DNA of 18,411 nucleotides, from assembly GCA_014879435.1 (NCBI GenBank), contig JACSSB010000225.1, positions 1 through 18,411 on the forward strand, in the 5' to 3' direction. Shown piece by piece: positions 7,080-15,036 of the stretch. A model generated the notes under the pieces. It did not search any database. It saw only the letters and a program-made list of their open reading frames with translations, and was not told the DNA's origin. This DNA comes from Phycisphaerales bacterium. Its GTDB lineage: Bacteria; Pseudomonadota; Gammaproteobacteria; Competibacterales; Competibacteraceae. A program made the position numbers and the translations under genes. Positions within the stretch are counted from its first letter, which is position 1; the number at the start of each line of letters is the position of its first letter.

Positions 7080-10000
7080 TCACAAAGCGACTCCCTTTTC
7101 TGGCATCCGCCCCGGTGCAGTTGGAAACGGAGGCCATTCCTTAAGATAAAGATCGCGCTGCGGGTAAGGAATACGGATATCGGCTTCCTTGAACCGATCC
7201 CAAATCATAAACAGGATATCGTTTTGGGTTTTCAGCATGTGGCTCTGAGCCAGATCGACAAAATACTGGACACGGAATTTGACCGAGGAATCGGCAAAAT
7301 CCCAAAGCAGCACCAGCGGTTGCGGCTCCTGCAGTATCGCTGGACATTCCTGCAAAATTTGCTCGATGATCTGTTGCGCCCGATGAGGATCAGCGTCGTA
7401 ACTGATACCCACCCACAGCACGGAGCGGAGCACCCGGTCACCATGCGTCCAATTGGTGAAGGCGTTACCAATCACGTCGGCATGAGGAATGATCACCGAT
7501 TCGTTATCGAAGGTCTGCACCGTCAGCGAACGCATACCGATGCTGGTGACTTCACCCAAGTGCGTGCCGACCTGAACGATATCACCCGTGCGCAGCGGTC
7601 GTTCGATCAGTAGGAGAAGGCCACTTACGAAGTTGTTGGCCAGATTCTGCATGCCCAAGCCAATACCGACACCCACGGCCCCAGCAAATACCGCGAGGGT
7701 GGTCAAATCGATACCGATCACCCGCAGGATCAAGAATAGCCCTATCAGCACCACGATGTACTGAGTGAAAACTGACAGGCTGTGACGCACCCCCAGATCG
7801 CTGATATGCGACAGCACCCAGCGATAGCAGATCGCCCGGCTCCACTGGCCCAACCAGATCACGACCAAAAGCAGGGTAATGGTGATCAGAATACGCCAAG
7901 TGGTGATGTCTGCCGTACCCACACTCAACAACGGTCGTTCCAAGAAGGACCAAATCGTGTTGACTACCGTGGATTCTCCAGTCCAGCCATAAGCGTGGAA
8001 TAATGCGATCCATGCCCCGATAAACAGCATCAGATTCAAAATCCGATGCAAGGGGGTGATGATGTCTTGCGTCCACAGCAAGCCATAACCGGAATGGGTC
8101 ACGGCAAAATTTTTCAGCGCTACTACCACATCATTCAGGAGGCTGCGCGCCATCAGCCAACCCACCAGTACGGCGATAAAGATCAGCAGATAGCCAGCAA
8201 CCAACCAGGCCAGTTGCAGATAACCGAGCAACCCCAACACGGCAGCACCCAGCAGCGACAGTGGTAGCAACAAACTCCCAAAGCGCAGCATCATGAACCA
8301 GAGCCGTTCCCCGTACCAAGTACCCAGTAATTCCATAACCAATCGACGAATACGCAATACCGGCAGAAAGGACCAAAACCAGTAGAGCATGAACAAACGA
8401 TCAAAGGAGTTGACTACGTTGGTGGGTAAATCACTCAGATGCGCCAGTATCACCAGCGCGATCAGCACACCACTGCCGATCAGGGTCCAGAACAGTTGGC
8501 GGTACAGTACCGGTTGCCGCTGTTCCGCTGGTAAGCGCGGTGCTGCCAACAGTAACCAAGCTAGGCTGACCGGCAATTTGATCCCCAACCACGCCAAGGC
8601 CAAGGTCATCAGAATGCCGAATCCCGGCTGTGGCATATTGGCCAACCAAAGTAGCAGCAACAACGCGGTCGCAAAGCCAGCGCCCCCCAGGTTGGCCCGA
8701 ACCAGTAACAGCGCGCTGGCGATCAATTGACGTAGAAAGCTGTCACCCTGGACCCGTTGTTCATCAAGGCGGCGCGAGGCTTGTCGCAAGCGGCGTCTAG
8801 CCACCACCAGCCCCCACAGCAACGCTCCTTCCAGCACCGCCAGAATGGCCCAGCGCAACACCGTTGCATCGAGCAACGCTTGAATCGCCGATTCCAGGCT
8901 GAGCTGGATCTGATAGAACAGTACCTGGGGTGCGGTTGCCATAGCCCCCAGTAATTGCCCCCAGGCTTCGGCGGTTTCTGGATAGGGCTTACGGGTGAAT
9001 AAATCCTGCCGTAGGCGTTCTTCGTAATCTTTCTCAAGTCGCGCCGAGATCTCGTTGACGAGTAGTAACTGAGCCTGTATCAGATCGGCGCGATGATTCA
9101 GATCAACCAGTAATTGGCTAATTAGTTGCAGCTCCTCACCGCGCAACCGTCGATCATCGGGCGTCACTACCTTGCGTTGTTCGATCACCTGATGCTGCTG
9201 CTCATAGACCTTATTTTTTTGTTGCAGCAGTGCTTCGTTGCGGTGCAAATCGCTGCGTATCACGATGATCTGTTGAAGTGCATCTTGCAACTGGTTGGAA
9301 CTGGTGGAAGTATCGGTCGGCAGGCTCTTTAGCTGAGCCAGCGTATCAGCGGTCTCCGCAAGATAGCGGTCCAAACTCAACAGATTGATATGCTCCTCGA
9401 CGGTCCGCAATTCGGTAGCCGTACGCTGCCAAAGCTCCAGCGGAAGCGTACCCTGGCTTTGAGACAGGCGCTGGCGTAACTCGTTGGCCCGATCCTGTTG
9501 CGTGATGAGATCCGCTTGCAAGTGATCCACCAGCTTGGCTTGGGCATCCTGCCGATTTTGCTCTTGATTCTGCTGGAAAATCCGTTCTATGCGTTCCGAC
9601 CACTGTTCGATAAATTTTAACTGTAAATTGATAATCTCAAGCTGGTTACCTAGATTGCTCAAATTGATATTTTCCAGCTCTAAATCAGCACGTTTCTGCA
9701 CCAGTGTTTGACTGGTTTGTTCCAGTTGCGCAGAACGATCAGTGACGCTTTCGGTAGTGTCCTTGGCGGGATTTTGTAATAGTTGCTTGCGCGCCTCCAG
9801 TTCGCTGATCTCTTTTTGTAAGCTTTCGATACGTCGCTTGCCGTTATCCAGCTCCGATAGTGCAGTTTCCTGACGCAGCCGCGTCGATTCCACATCCATC
9901 TGACTCTGTTCCACCATGGCCTGATCGATCCGATCCGGGCGCAAGGCATCTATTTGCTCCGGCAGATTGGCAATTCGTGCTTGCAAATCCTGACGGGTTC

Positions 10001-10235
10001 GCTCAATGACCTCTCGGTCGCGCTCCAGGGACTGCTGACGAGCTATTTGCTGTTCGGTGAGCGTAGTCGTAGTCGTAGTCGTACTGTTCGTGTCCGGGGC
10101 AGATGGCGGTATCGGTTGTGCCCAACCCTTCACTACGCCTATGGCCAATAGCAGTAGAAGAAAAACAAGAAGATGTTTTCCAGGACGGAACGCAGCGCTA
10201 GGAAAAAATGGCAAATGTGGGATCATGCGGCTCAT
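7080..10235 (-). CDS. Large MscK/MscM (KefA/YjeP)-type mechanosensitive channel
   Basis: A 1051-residue MscS-superfamily channel of the long type, similar in size to E. coli MscK (1120) and MscM (1107), which release solutes on osmotic downshock. After a signal peptide ('KHLLVFLLLLLAIGVVKGWA', likely cut after 'GWA') comes a large periplasmic region of about 400 residues, rich in Gln, Glu and Leu with strong coiled-coil character. A run of roughly ten membrane helices follows. The pore helix and MscS core begin near residue 855 with 'GVGIGLGMQNLANNFVSG', followed by 'ERPLRTGDIVQVG' and 'NESVIIPHADVIGNAFTNWT'. The ATG at 10235 is chosen; an in-frame TTG at 10265 overlaps the dtd stop and would add ten residues. 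Neither has a good ribosome binding site. I cannot decide between MscK and MscM. Confidence 0.9.
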   Translation of the reverse strand: MSRMIPHLPFFPSAAFRPGKHLLVFLLLLLAIGVVKGWAQPIPPSAPDTNSTTTTTTTLTEQQIARQQSLERDREVIERTRQDLQARIANLPEQIDALRPDRIDQAMVEQSQMDVESTRLRQETALSELDNGKRRIESLQKEISELEARKQLLQNPAKDTTESVTDRSAQLEQTSQTLVQKRADLELENINLSNLGNQLEIINLQLKFIEQWSERIERIFQQNQEQNRQDAQAKLVDHLQADLITQQDRANELRQRLSQSQGTLPLELWQRTATELRTVEEHINLLSLDRYLAETADTLAQLKSLPTDTSTSSNQLQDALQQIIVIRSDLHRNEALLQQKNKVYEQQHQVIEQRKVVTPDDRRLRGEELQLISQLLVDLNHRADLIQAQLLLVNEISARLEKDYEERLRQDLFTRKPYPETAEAWGQLLGAMATAPQVLFYQIQLSLESAIQALLDATVLRWAILAVLEGALLWGLVVARRRLRQASRRLDEQRVQGDSFLRQLIASALLLVRANLGGAGFATALLLLLWLANMPQPGFGILMTLALAWLGIKLPVSLAWLLLAAPRLPAEQRQPVLYRQLFWTLIGSGVLIALVILAHLSDLPTNVVNSFDRLFMLYWFWSFLPVLRIRRLVMELLGTWYGERLWFMMLRFGSLLLPLSLLGAAVLGLLGYLQLAWLVAGYLLIFIAVLVGWLMARSLLNDVVVALKNFAVTHSGYGLLWTQDIITPLHRILNLMLFIGAWIALFHAYGWTGESTVVNTIWSFLERPLLSVGTADITTWRILITITLLLVVIWLGQWSRAICYRWVLSHISDLGVRHSLSVFTQYIVVLIGLFLILRVIGIDLTTLAVFAGAVGVGIGLGMQNLANNFVSGLLLLIERPLRTGDIVQVGTHLGEVTSIGMRSLTVQTFDNESVIIPHADVIGNAFTNWTHGDRVLRSVLWVGISYDADPHRAQQIIEQILQECPAILQEPQPLVLLWDFADSSVKFRVQYFVDLAQSHMLKTQNDILFMIWDRFKEADIRIPYPQRDLYLKEWPPFPTAPGRMPEKGVAL
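10063..10083 (-). repeat. Hexanucleotide microsatellite coding for poly-Thr in the channel
   Basis: Three and a half copies of GTAGTC on the plus strand (ACG/ACT alternating on the coding strand) give seven consecutive threonines just after the channel's signal peptide. The unit is six bases, so copy-number change would keep the reading frame and only alter the length of this linker. Confidence 0.8.
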
Positions 10236-10261
10236 GTGAATCACAAAAATGCAAAACAGGC

Positions 10262-10717
10262 TCAATCGGCAACGGTCGGAGCTACTCGTAGCCAGAACGT
10301 GACTGGACCCTCGTTGGTCAGACCCACACGCATGTCGGCACCAAAGCGGCCGGAGGCGACCGGTGCGTGCTGACGGCGTGCTTGTGCAAGCAGATAGTCA
10401 AATAGACGCTCACCCTCGGTCGGCGATGCCGCCGGGGTAAAGCTAGGGCGCATACCCTTACGGGTATCGGCAGCCAGGGTAAATTGCGGCACCAGCAGCA
10501 ATCCACCGTTGATTTCGCGCAGGCTCCGATTCATCTTGCCGTCGGCATCGGTGAACACCCGATAACCCAACAGGCGATCCAACAGGCGATCAGCCTGGGC
10601 CTCGGTATCGCCACGCTCGACCCCGACCAGTACCAGCAGGCCCGCATCGATAGCCCCGATGGTCTCACCATCGGTCTCGACCCAGGCCGTCGTGACTCGT
10701 TGCAACAGCCCGATCAT
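10262..10717 (-). CDS. dtd: D-aminoacyl-tRNA deacylase
   Basis: A 151-residue protein of exactly the usual DTD length. It removes D-amino acids (and glycine mischarged on tRNA-Ala) from tRNAs, acting as a dimer in the cytoplasm. The active site motifs are present: 'PQFTLAADTRKGMRPSF' with the catalytic-region Thr80, and 'NEGPVTFWLRV' with the Gly137-Pro138 cross-subunit chiral selector. The first position of the common 'SQFTL' motif is Pro here instead of Ser. The start codon overlaps the pip stop as ATGA, so the frame extending back to 10828 is not used. The stop overlaps the alternative TTG start of the channel gene. The gene is therefore tightly packed in a pip-dtd-channel run. Confidence 0.96.
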   Translation of the reverse strand: MIGLLQRVTTAWVETDGETIGAIDAGLLVLVGVERGDTEAQADRLLDRLLGYRVFTDADGKMNRSLREINGGLLLVPQFTLAADTRKGMRPSFTPAASPTEGERLFDYLLAQARRQHAPVASGRFGADMRVGLTNEGPVTFWLRVAPTVAD

Positions 10718-11664
10718 GCCAGCCGATCGGCGAACGACTGGGTGGCGGTGATCAACGCATCGACGATGCCCGGTTCGCTGGCAGCGTGCCCCGCTGGCGT
10801 AACGATCCGTAACTCCGCCTCCGGCCAAGCCTGATGCAGCGCCCAGGCGTTATCCAGCGGACAGATCACATCGTAACGACCGTGCACGATGATGCCGGGT
10901 ATACCCTGCAATCGACCGGCATCGCGCAGCAGTTGATCGGGTTCCATGAAGCAATGATTGACGAAGTAATGACACTCGATGCGCGCCAAACTCAGCGCCC
11001 GATGGGCTTCGCCGAAGTGTTCGACCACGCTCGCATTGCTTTCCAGCGTCAGGGTAGCACCTTCCCACATCGACCAAGCCTTGGCCGCACGTAACCGTTC
11101 CAGTTCATTGCTGCTGATCAGGCGGCGGTAGTAGGCAGGTATCAGATCATGTCGCTCCGCCATCGGAATCGGTGCCAGGAAAGACTCCCACAGATCGGGA
11201 AACAGACGGCTGGTACCTTGTTGGTAAAACCAATGCAGATCCTGATCACGGCAGAGGAACACTCCGCGCAGGATCAGGCCCAGCACTCGATCTGGATGGG
11301 TTTCGGCGTAAGCCAGGGCCAGGGTCGAACCCCAGGAACCACCAAACACCACCCAGCGGTCGATCCCAAGATGCTCACGCAGTTTTTCGATATCCGCCAC
11401 CAGATGCCAAGTGGTGTTATCGTGCAATTCCGCATGTGGGCTGGATTGCCCGCTGCCACGCTGGTCGAACAGCACGATACGGTAGCGCTGCGGATCGAAA
11501 AAGCGTCGATGCATCGGTTCGCAACCGGCACCGGGACCACCGTGCAGGAACAAGACCGGTAAACCATCCGGGTTGCCGCATTCCTCGACATACAAGGTAT
11601 GCAACGAATCCATCGCCAAGCGCTGGGTGGCATAAGGTTTGATGTCGGGAAATAAGACGCGCAT
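10714..11664 (-). CDS. pip: Prolyl aminopeptidase (proline iminopeptidase)
   Basis: A 316-residue alpha/beta hydrolase that removes N-terminal proline from peptides in the cytoplasm (peptidase family S33). The oxyanion-hole motif is 'HGGPGAG' (41-47). The catalytic triad is Ser110 in 'GGSWGS', Asp265 in 'HGRYDVICP' and His293 in 'PAGHAASEP', the same numbering within one residue as the Xanthomonas enzyme. 'LFDQRGSGQSSPH' is the family's second signature. The ATG at 11664 has CGGAG five bases upstream, so the 22-residue extension to 11730 is rejected. Its last bases overlap the dtd start as ATGA, which predicts translational coupling. The HAD phosphatase gene lies 113 bases upstream on the same strand. 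Confidence 0.97.
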   Translation of the reverse strand: MRVLFPDIKPYATQRLAMDSLHTLYVEECGNPDGLPVLFLHGGPGAGCEPMHRRFFDPQRYRIVLFDQRGSGQSSPHAELHDNTTWHLVADIEKLREHLGIDRWVVFGGSWGSTLALAYAETHPDRVLGLILRGVFLCRDQDLHWFYQQGTSRLFPDLWESFLAPIPMAERHDLIPAYYRRLISSNELERLRAAKAWSMWEGATLTLESNASVVEHFGEAHRALSLARIECHYFVNHCFMEPDQLLRDAGRLQGIPGIIVHGRYDVICPLDNAWALHQAWPEAELRIVTPAGHAASEPGIVDALITATQSFADRLA

Positions 11665-11777
11665 GGATACTCCGATGCAATGCGGAAGGAAGGGAGACGG
11701 GTTGGCTATCGCTATGCTTGGCTTTCCCACCAGCGAGTAGGAGCCGAAAGTGGATTCTACCCTTAAATCGATGTGCT

Positions 11778-12530
11778 TTAGAGAATGTAATCGATGACTG
11801 CGTCGAGATCGTCGAATACCCGGCCGCCGTGAGGTATAACCTTGGCTTCATCACTGGAACGGTACTTGCCAGTGCGTACCAGCGCGCCGTGCAGGCCAGC
11901 CGCCAGCGCGCCGCAGACATCCATTTCCGCATCATCGCCAATCATTACCACATCCTGAGGTGGCAGATTAAGGCTGTTGACCGCCGCCAGGAAGAATTCG
12001 GGCGAAGGCTTGCCCAGCACCACAGCTTCCAGTTCGGCAGCATATTCCAGCGCGACCATGAACGGACCGATGTCTAAATTGAGTTGATGGTCTTCGCGAA
12101 AATAGCGGTTGGAACCCATCGACAACAGCGGCAGACCGTCCAGCAGCAACCGGAAACACTGGTTGAGCGCTTGGTAATCGAAGGTATTACTGGCATCGCC
12201 AAGCAGCACCGCACCAGGAGGTCCACCCATCAGATCGGCGAATTCTCCTCGGATATCGGGATGAATCAACAAATGTGGTGTCAGCTTGCGCGCAATCAAA
12301 TAGTTGCGGGCCGCAACCACAGGTGTGAACAAATGTTGAAGTGAAACCTCCAACCCCATCCGCGCCAATCGGTTACGGATCGCGCTACGCGTGAAACGGG
12401 TGGAGTTGGTAATGAAACGAACCGGAATCCCAGCCGCACGCAAACTCAGCAGGGCTTCGCGAGCACCGGGCAGGGGATGGCCGCTGACATACAACACACC
12501 CTCCAGATCGAATAACACACCATGAATCAT
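11778..12530 (-). CDS. HAD-IIA family phosphatase, LHPP/HDHD2-like
   Basis: A 250-residue HAD-superfamily protein with the layout of subfamily IIA (TIGR01458-like), related to mammalian LHPP and HDHD2 phosphatases. Motif I is 'VLFDLEGVLY' with the nucleophile Asp8; the second acid, normally Asp at +2, is Glu10. Motif II is 'FITNSTRFT', the Lys motif is 'VLGKPSPEFF', and motif IV is 'MIGDDAEMDV' with two acids for magnesium. The cap domain lies between residues about 75 and 175. Family members act on small phosphorylated compounds or phosphohistidine/pyrophosphate; the substrate here is unknown. The ATG follows a G-rich stretch (GGGGGCGG) that could be a weak ribosome binding site. It is separated from hemH by 200 bases containing hairpins. 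Confidence 0.88.
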   Translation of the reverse strand: MIHGVLFDLEGVLYVSGHPLPGAREALLSLRAAGIPVRFITNSTRFTRSAIRNRLARMGLEVSLQHLFTPVVAARNYLIARKLTPHLLIHPDIRGEFADLMGGPPGAVLLGDASNTFDYQALNQCFRLLLDGLPLLSMGSNRYFREDHQLNLDIGPFMVALEYAAELEAVVLGKPSPEFFLAAVNSLNLPPQDVVMIGDDAEMDVCGALAAGLHGALVRTGKYRSSDEAKVIPHGGRVFDDLDAVIDYIL

Positions 12531-12653
12531 ACCGCCCCCATCGGATCAATTTTCCGACCATGCCGTTGGTCGTGGATGACACGGCACAATCTTGGTTGGA
12601 TGCCGCATCTATCGGAATCAGTATAGAAGGCATCAGATCCAATGCAGGTCAAA

Positions 12654-12693
12654 TCGCCTAAAGGCGAGGGTTTCATCCGCCCATGAGCGGATG
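12654..12693 (-). terminator. Pair of hairpins downstream of hemH
   Basis: Two inverted repeats lie 38-77 bases after the hemH stop. CATCCGC (12674-12680) pairs with GCGGATG (12687-12693) around a 6-base loop, and TCGCCT (12654-12659) pairs with AGGCGA (12662-12667) with a tight loop. Read on the minus strand, the second is followed by TTTG, a short U-run. This could be a weak terminator separating hemH from the HAD gene. The rest of the 200-base gap shows nothing recognisable. Confidence 0.4.
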
Positions 12694-12730
12694 CTTCAAG
12701 ACAAGGGGCTGGAACGATCTGAGCTGCGGA

Positions 12731-13840
12731 TCAAGTCGTCGCCCCCATAGCCAGGGCGCGATCGCGCTGGGTACGCCGTTCGGCGGTGACGGCGGTTGGA
12801 TCATAGGCGGAATCGAATTCCGGCCAACCAGCCGCATGCTGGAGAATGAGTCGCACCAGCACTTCGATGTGGGCTGGAGCGTCATTCAGGGCGGGAATAT
12901 AGCGGTAGCGCGTACCGCCCGCCGCTAGGAAGGTTTCCTGGTTTTCGACGGCGATTTCTTCCAGGGTCTCCAGACAATCGGCGGCGAAGCCGGGGCAAAC
13001 CACATCCACACTTTTGAGTCCTTCCTTTCCCCAAGCAGTCAATAATTCGCTGGTGTAGGGCCGGACCCATTCGGCGCGGCCAAAGCGCGATTGAAAGGCC
13101 ACGGCCCAGCGATCCTCCTCCAGTTCCAGCCGTTCGGCGACCAATCGGGCGGTTTTGTGGCATTCGCAAGAGTAAGGATCGCCCGCCAATAAATTGCGTT
13201 TAGGCAGACCATGGAACGAGAACAATAGACGCTCGCCGGGTTGCTCAGCGCGAGCGGCACGGATACTGGCCGCTAAAGCATCTAGATAGGCGGGATCGTC
13301 ATGATAGTGGGTGATCAGCCGCAGATCCGGCAACCAGCGCCAACGCCGTAGCTCGGCGGCGAGCGCATCGAAAGTCGAAGCGACCGTGACAGCAGAGTAT
13401 TGCGGGTACAACGGCAGCACCAGCAAGCGACGGGCGCCCGCTTCCCGCAGTTCGGCAAGCGCAGCAGCGATGGAGGGGTTGCCGTAACGCATCCCCAGCG
13501 CTACTCGGATTGGACCTGGACAGCGCTGTTGTAGCGCGACGGCCACCGCTGCCGTCTGGCGGCGACTGATCGCCAGCAGCGGTGATCCCTCCTCGGTCCA
13601 GATCACCTGATATTTGCGGGCGGAACGAGCCGGACGGCTACGCAGGATCACCCCGTGCAGGATCAACCACCACAACGGCCGGGGCAATTCCACCACCCGA
13701 GGATCCCAAAGAAACTCGGCCAGATAGCGACGCACAGCGGCCGGAGTGGGCGCATCGGGGCTACCCAGATTGGCCAGCAGAATGCCGGTGCAGGTGGACT
13801 GATCGTGAGAGAAGTTCGTAGAAGAAGGCGAATGAATCAT
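12731..13840 (-). CDS. hemH: Ferrochelatase
   Basis: A 369-residue ferrochelatase, the enzyme that inserts ferrous iron into protoporphyrin IX to give protohaem. Conserved features in order: 'GILLANLGSPDAPTPAAVRRYL' region at residues 19-40, 'YGNPSI' near 119, 'LPLYPQYS' near 143, the catalytic 'SFHGLPKRN' with His210, 'CECHKT' near 225, 'FQSRFGRAEW' near 249, and 'CPGFAADCLETLEEI' at 282-296. A C-terminal extension after residue 335 is polar and variable. The ATG at 13840 has only a distant GAGG about 12 bases upstream; an upstream in-frame alternative is not evident. It is divergent from the hprA-like gene, with 82 bases between the two starts. Confidence 0.97.
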   Translation of the reverse strand: MIHSPSSTNFSHDQSTCTGILLANLGSPDAPTPAAVRRYLAEFLWDPRVVELPRPLWWLILHGVILRSRPARSARKYQVIWTEEGSPLLAISRRQTAAVAVALQQRCPGPIRVALGMRYGNPSIAAALAELREAGARRLLVLPLYPQYSAVTVASTFDALAAELRRWRWLPDLRLITHYHDDPAYLDALAASIRAARAEQPGERLLFSFHGLPKRNLLAGDPYSCECHKTARLVAERLELEEDRWAVAFQSRFGRAEWVRPYTSELLTAWGKEGLKSVDVVCPGFAADCLETLEEIAVENQETFLAAGGTRYRYIPALNDAPAHIEVLVRLILQHAAGWPEFDSAYDPTAVTAERRTQRDRALAMGATT

Positions 13841-13877
13841 GATGGGGTTCTGCCTCAGTATCTCGATGCCTCGGGCC

Positions 13878-13883
13878 TATAAT
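13878..13883 (+). promoter_or_regulatory. TATAAT box for the hprA-like gene
   Basis: A perfect sigma-70 -10 hexamer, TATAAT, lies 39 bases before the ATG at 13923 in the divergent hemH-hprA gap. It would start a transcript near 13890 with a leader of about 33 bases containing the GAGGGG ribosome binding site. The hexamer at the expected -35 position (about 13855-13860, TCAGTA) is poor, so activity or need for an activator is uncertain. Confidence 0.5.
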
Positions 13884-13922
13884 GAAACAAAAAACGAATC
13901 GACCAATGAGGGGTTCAGCGTC

Positions 13923-14879
13923 ATGCAGGGTGTCTTTCTTGATCGGGATTCGCTCGATTGCGGTGATCTCGATTTTAGCGATCTCGACCGTATCCTACCG
14001 GATTTACGTTATTACCCCAGCACCGCGCCCGATCAAGTTGCAGCGCGTATCGCCGAGGCCCAAGTGGTCATCAGCAACAAGGTGGTATTGGATGATGCGA
14101 TCCTGAGCCAAGCACCCCAACTGCAACTGATCTGCATTGCCGCCACCGGCCTGAACAACGTCGATCTGGCGGCGGCAGCGGCGCGCGGCATCAGCGTCTG
14201 CAATTGCCGTGGCTACGGCACTCCAGCGGTAGTGCAGCACGTATTCGCGTTGCTGCTGGCACTGGTCACCCGGCTAGCGGATTACCGACAGGCAGTGCAT
14301 GAAGGTCACTGGCAGCGTGCCAGCCAGTTCTGCTTGCTGGATTTCCCCATTTACGAATTGGCCGGAAAAACTCTGGGTATCGTCGGTTACGGCGAGCTGG
14401 GTCAAGGAGTGGCACGGATAGCCGAAGCCTTCGGCATGCGGGTATTGCTCGCGCAACGCCCTGGCACGGTGCAGGACCAGGAGGGACGCATCCCATTGCC
14501 GCTACTGCTGCCGCAAGTCGATGTACTCAGCCTGCATTGTCCACTGACTCCAGAAACGCGCGGCCTGATCGGCGCTTGGGAACTGGCGCTGATGCGCCGT
14601 GACGCCATCCTGATCAACACCGCGCGCGGTGGCTTGGTGGATGAAGCCTTGCTGGCCACCGCGCTCCGCCAGGGCGCACTGGGCGGAGCGGGAGTCGATG
14701 TGTTGAGCCTGGAACCACCCACAACCGACAATCCGCTGCTGGCACCCGATATCCCCAACCTGATCGTAACTCCGCATTGTGCCTGGGGCAGCCGCGAATC
14801 GCGGCAACGGCTGGTGGCGCAATTGGTGGAGAATATTGCCGGATTTTTGCGTGGTCACCCGGTACGAAGAGTGGGGTAA
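13923..14879 (+). CDS. hprA: D-2-hydroxyacid dehydrogenase, glycerate dehydrogenase/hydroxypyruvate reductase type
   Basis: A 318-residue NAD(P)-dependent D-2-hydroxyacid dehydrogenase. The substrate domain at both ends and the Rossmann domain in the middle are complete. 'GIVGYGELGQGVARIAEAFG' (152-171) holds the nucleotide-binding GxGxxG. The catalytic Arg235 ('NTARGGLVDE'), Glu264 ('LSLEPP') and His285 ('TPHCAW') are all present. The 'PHCAW' and 'LLAQRPG' stretches resemble HprA proteins, which interconvert hydroxypyruvate and D-glycerate in serine/glyoxylate metabolism; the exact substrate is inferred. The strand-end acid that favours NAD is replaced by Gln-Arg, so the coenzyme is open. 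The ATG at 13923 has GAGGGG 9 bases upstream; the frame extending to 13839 overlaps the hemH start and is not used. Confidence 0.9.
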   Translation: MQGVFLDRDSLDCGDLDFSDLDRILPDLRYYPSTAPDQVAARIAEAQVVISNKVVLDDAILSQAPQLQLICIAATGLNNVDLAAAAARGISVCNCRGYGTPAVVQHVFALLLALVTRLADYRQAVHEGHWQRASQFCLLDFPIYELAGKTLGIVGYGELGQGVARIAEAFGMRVLLAQRPGTVQDQEGRIPLPLLLPQVDVLSLHCPLTPETRGLIGAWELALMRRDAILINTARGGLVDEALLATALRQGALGGAGVDVLSLEPPTTDNPLLAPDIPNLIVTPHCAWGSRESRQRLVAQLVENIAGFLRGHPVRRVG

Positions 14880-14968
14880 TCGAACACCGAGCGCCTCGAT
14901 CCGTGTCGGACTTGGCTCGCTATAGCTTCGCTGCCTCAAATACACGATCCGCATCAGCCGGAACGCAA

Positions 14969-15001
14969 ACAGCCCACCTCCCATTCCGGGAAGCGGGCTG
15001 T
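14969..15001. terminator. Hairpin between convergent genes
   Basis: ACAGCCC...TCCC (14969-14982) pairs with GGGA...GGGCTGT (14988-15001): 12 of 14 positions pair around a 5-base loop. It lies between the stops of the hprA-like gene (14879) and the ETF:quinone oxidoreductase gene (15037), so it could end transcription from both sides. There is no clear U-run on either strand, so intrinsic termination would be imperfect. The rest of this 157-base gap shows nothing recognisable. Confidence 0.5.
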
Positions 15002-15036
15002 CTCATATGGCAAGATCCCTAGCGCTTTCTTCAGAA

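Noticed and set aside
7582..8076. 164-codon minus-strand open frame inside the channel gene.
   Set aside because: It is a frame-shifted shadow of the MscK/MscM-type coding sequence, whose membrane and pore motifs lie in the other frame.
302..11724. Identical 14-mer GCTATGCTTGGCTT at 302-315 and 11711-11724.
   Set aside because: In a window of this size about one such chance match is expected, and the flanks show no similarity.
11417..11941. 174-codon minus-strand open frame bridging the HAD and pip genes.
   Set aside because: It overlaps both well-supported genes out of frame and shows no recognisable motif.
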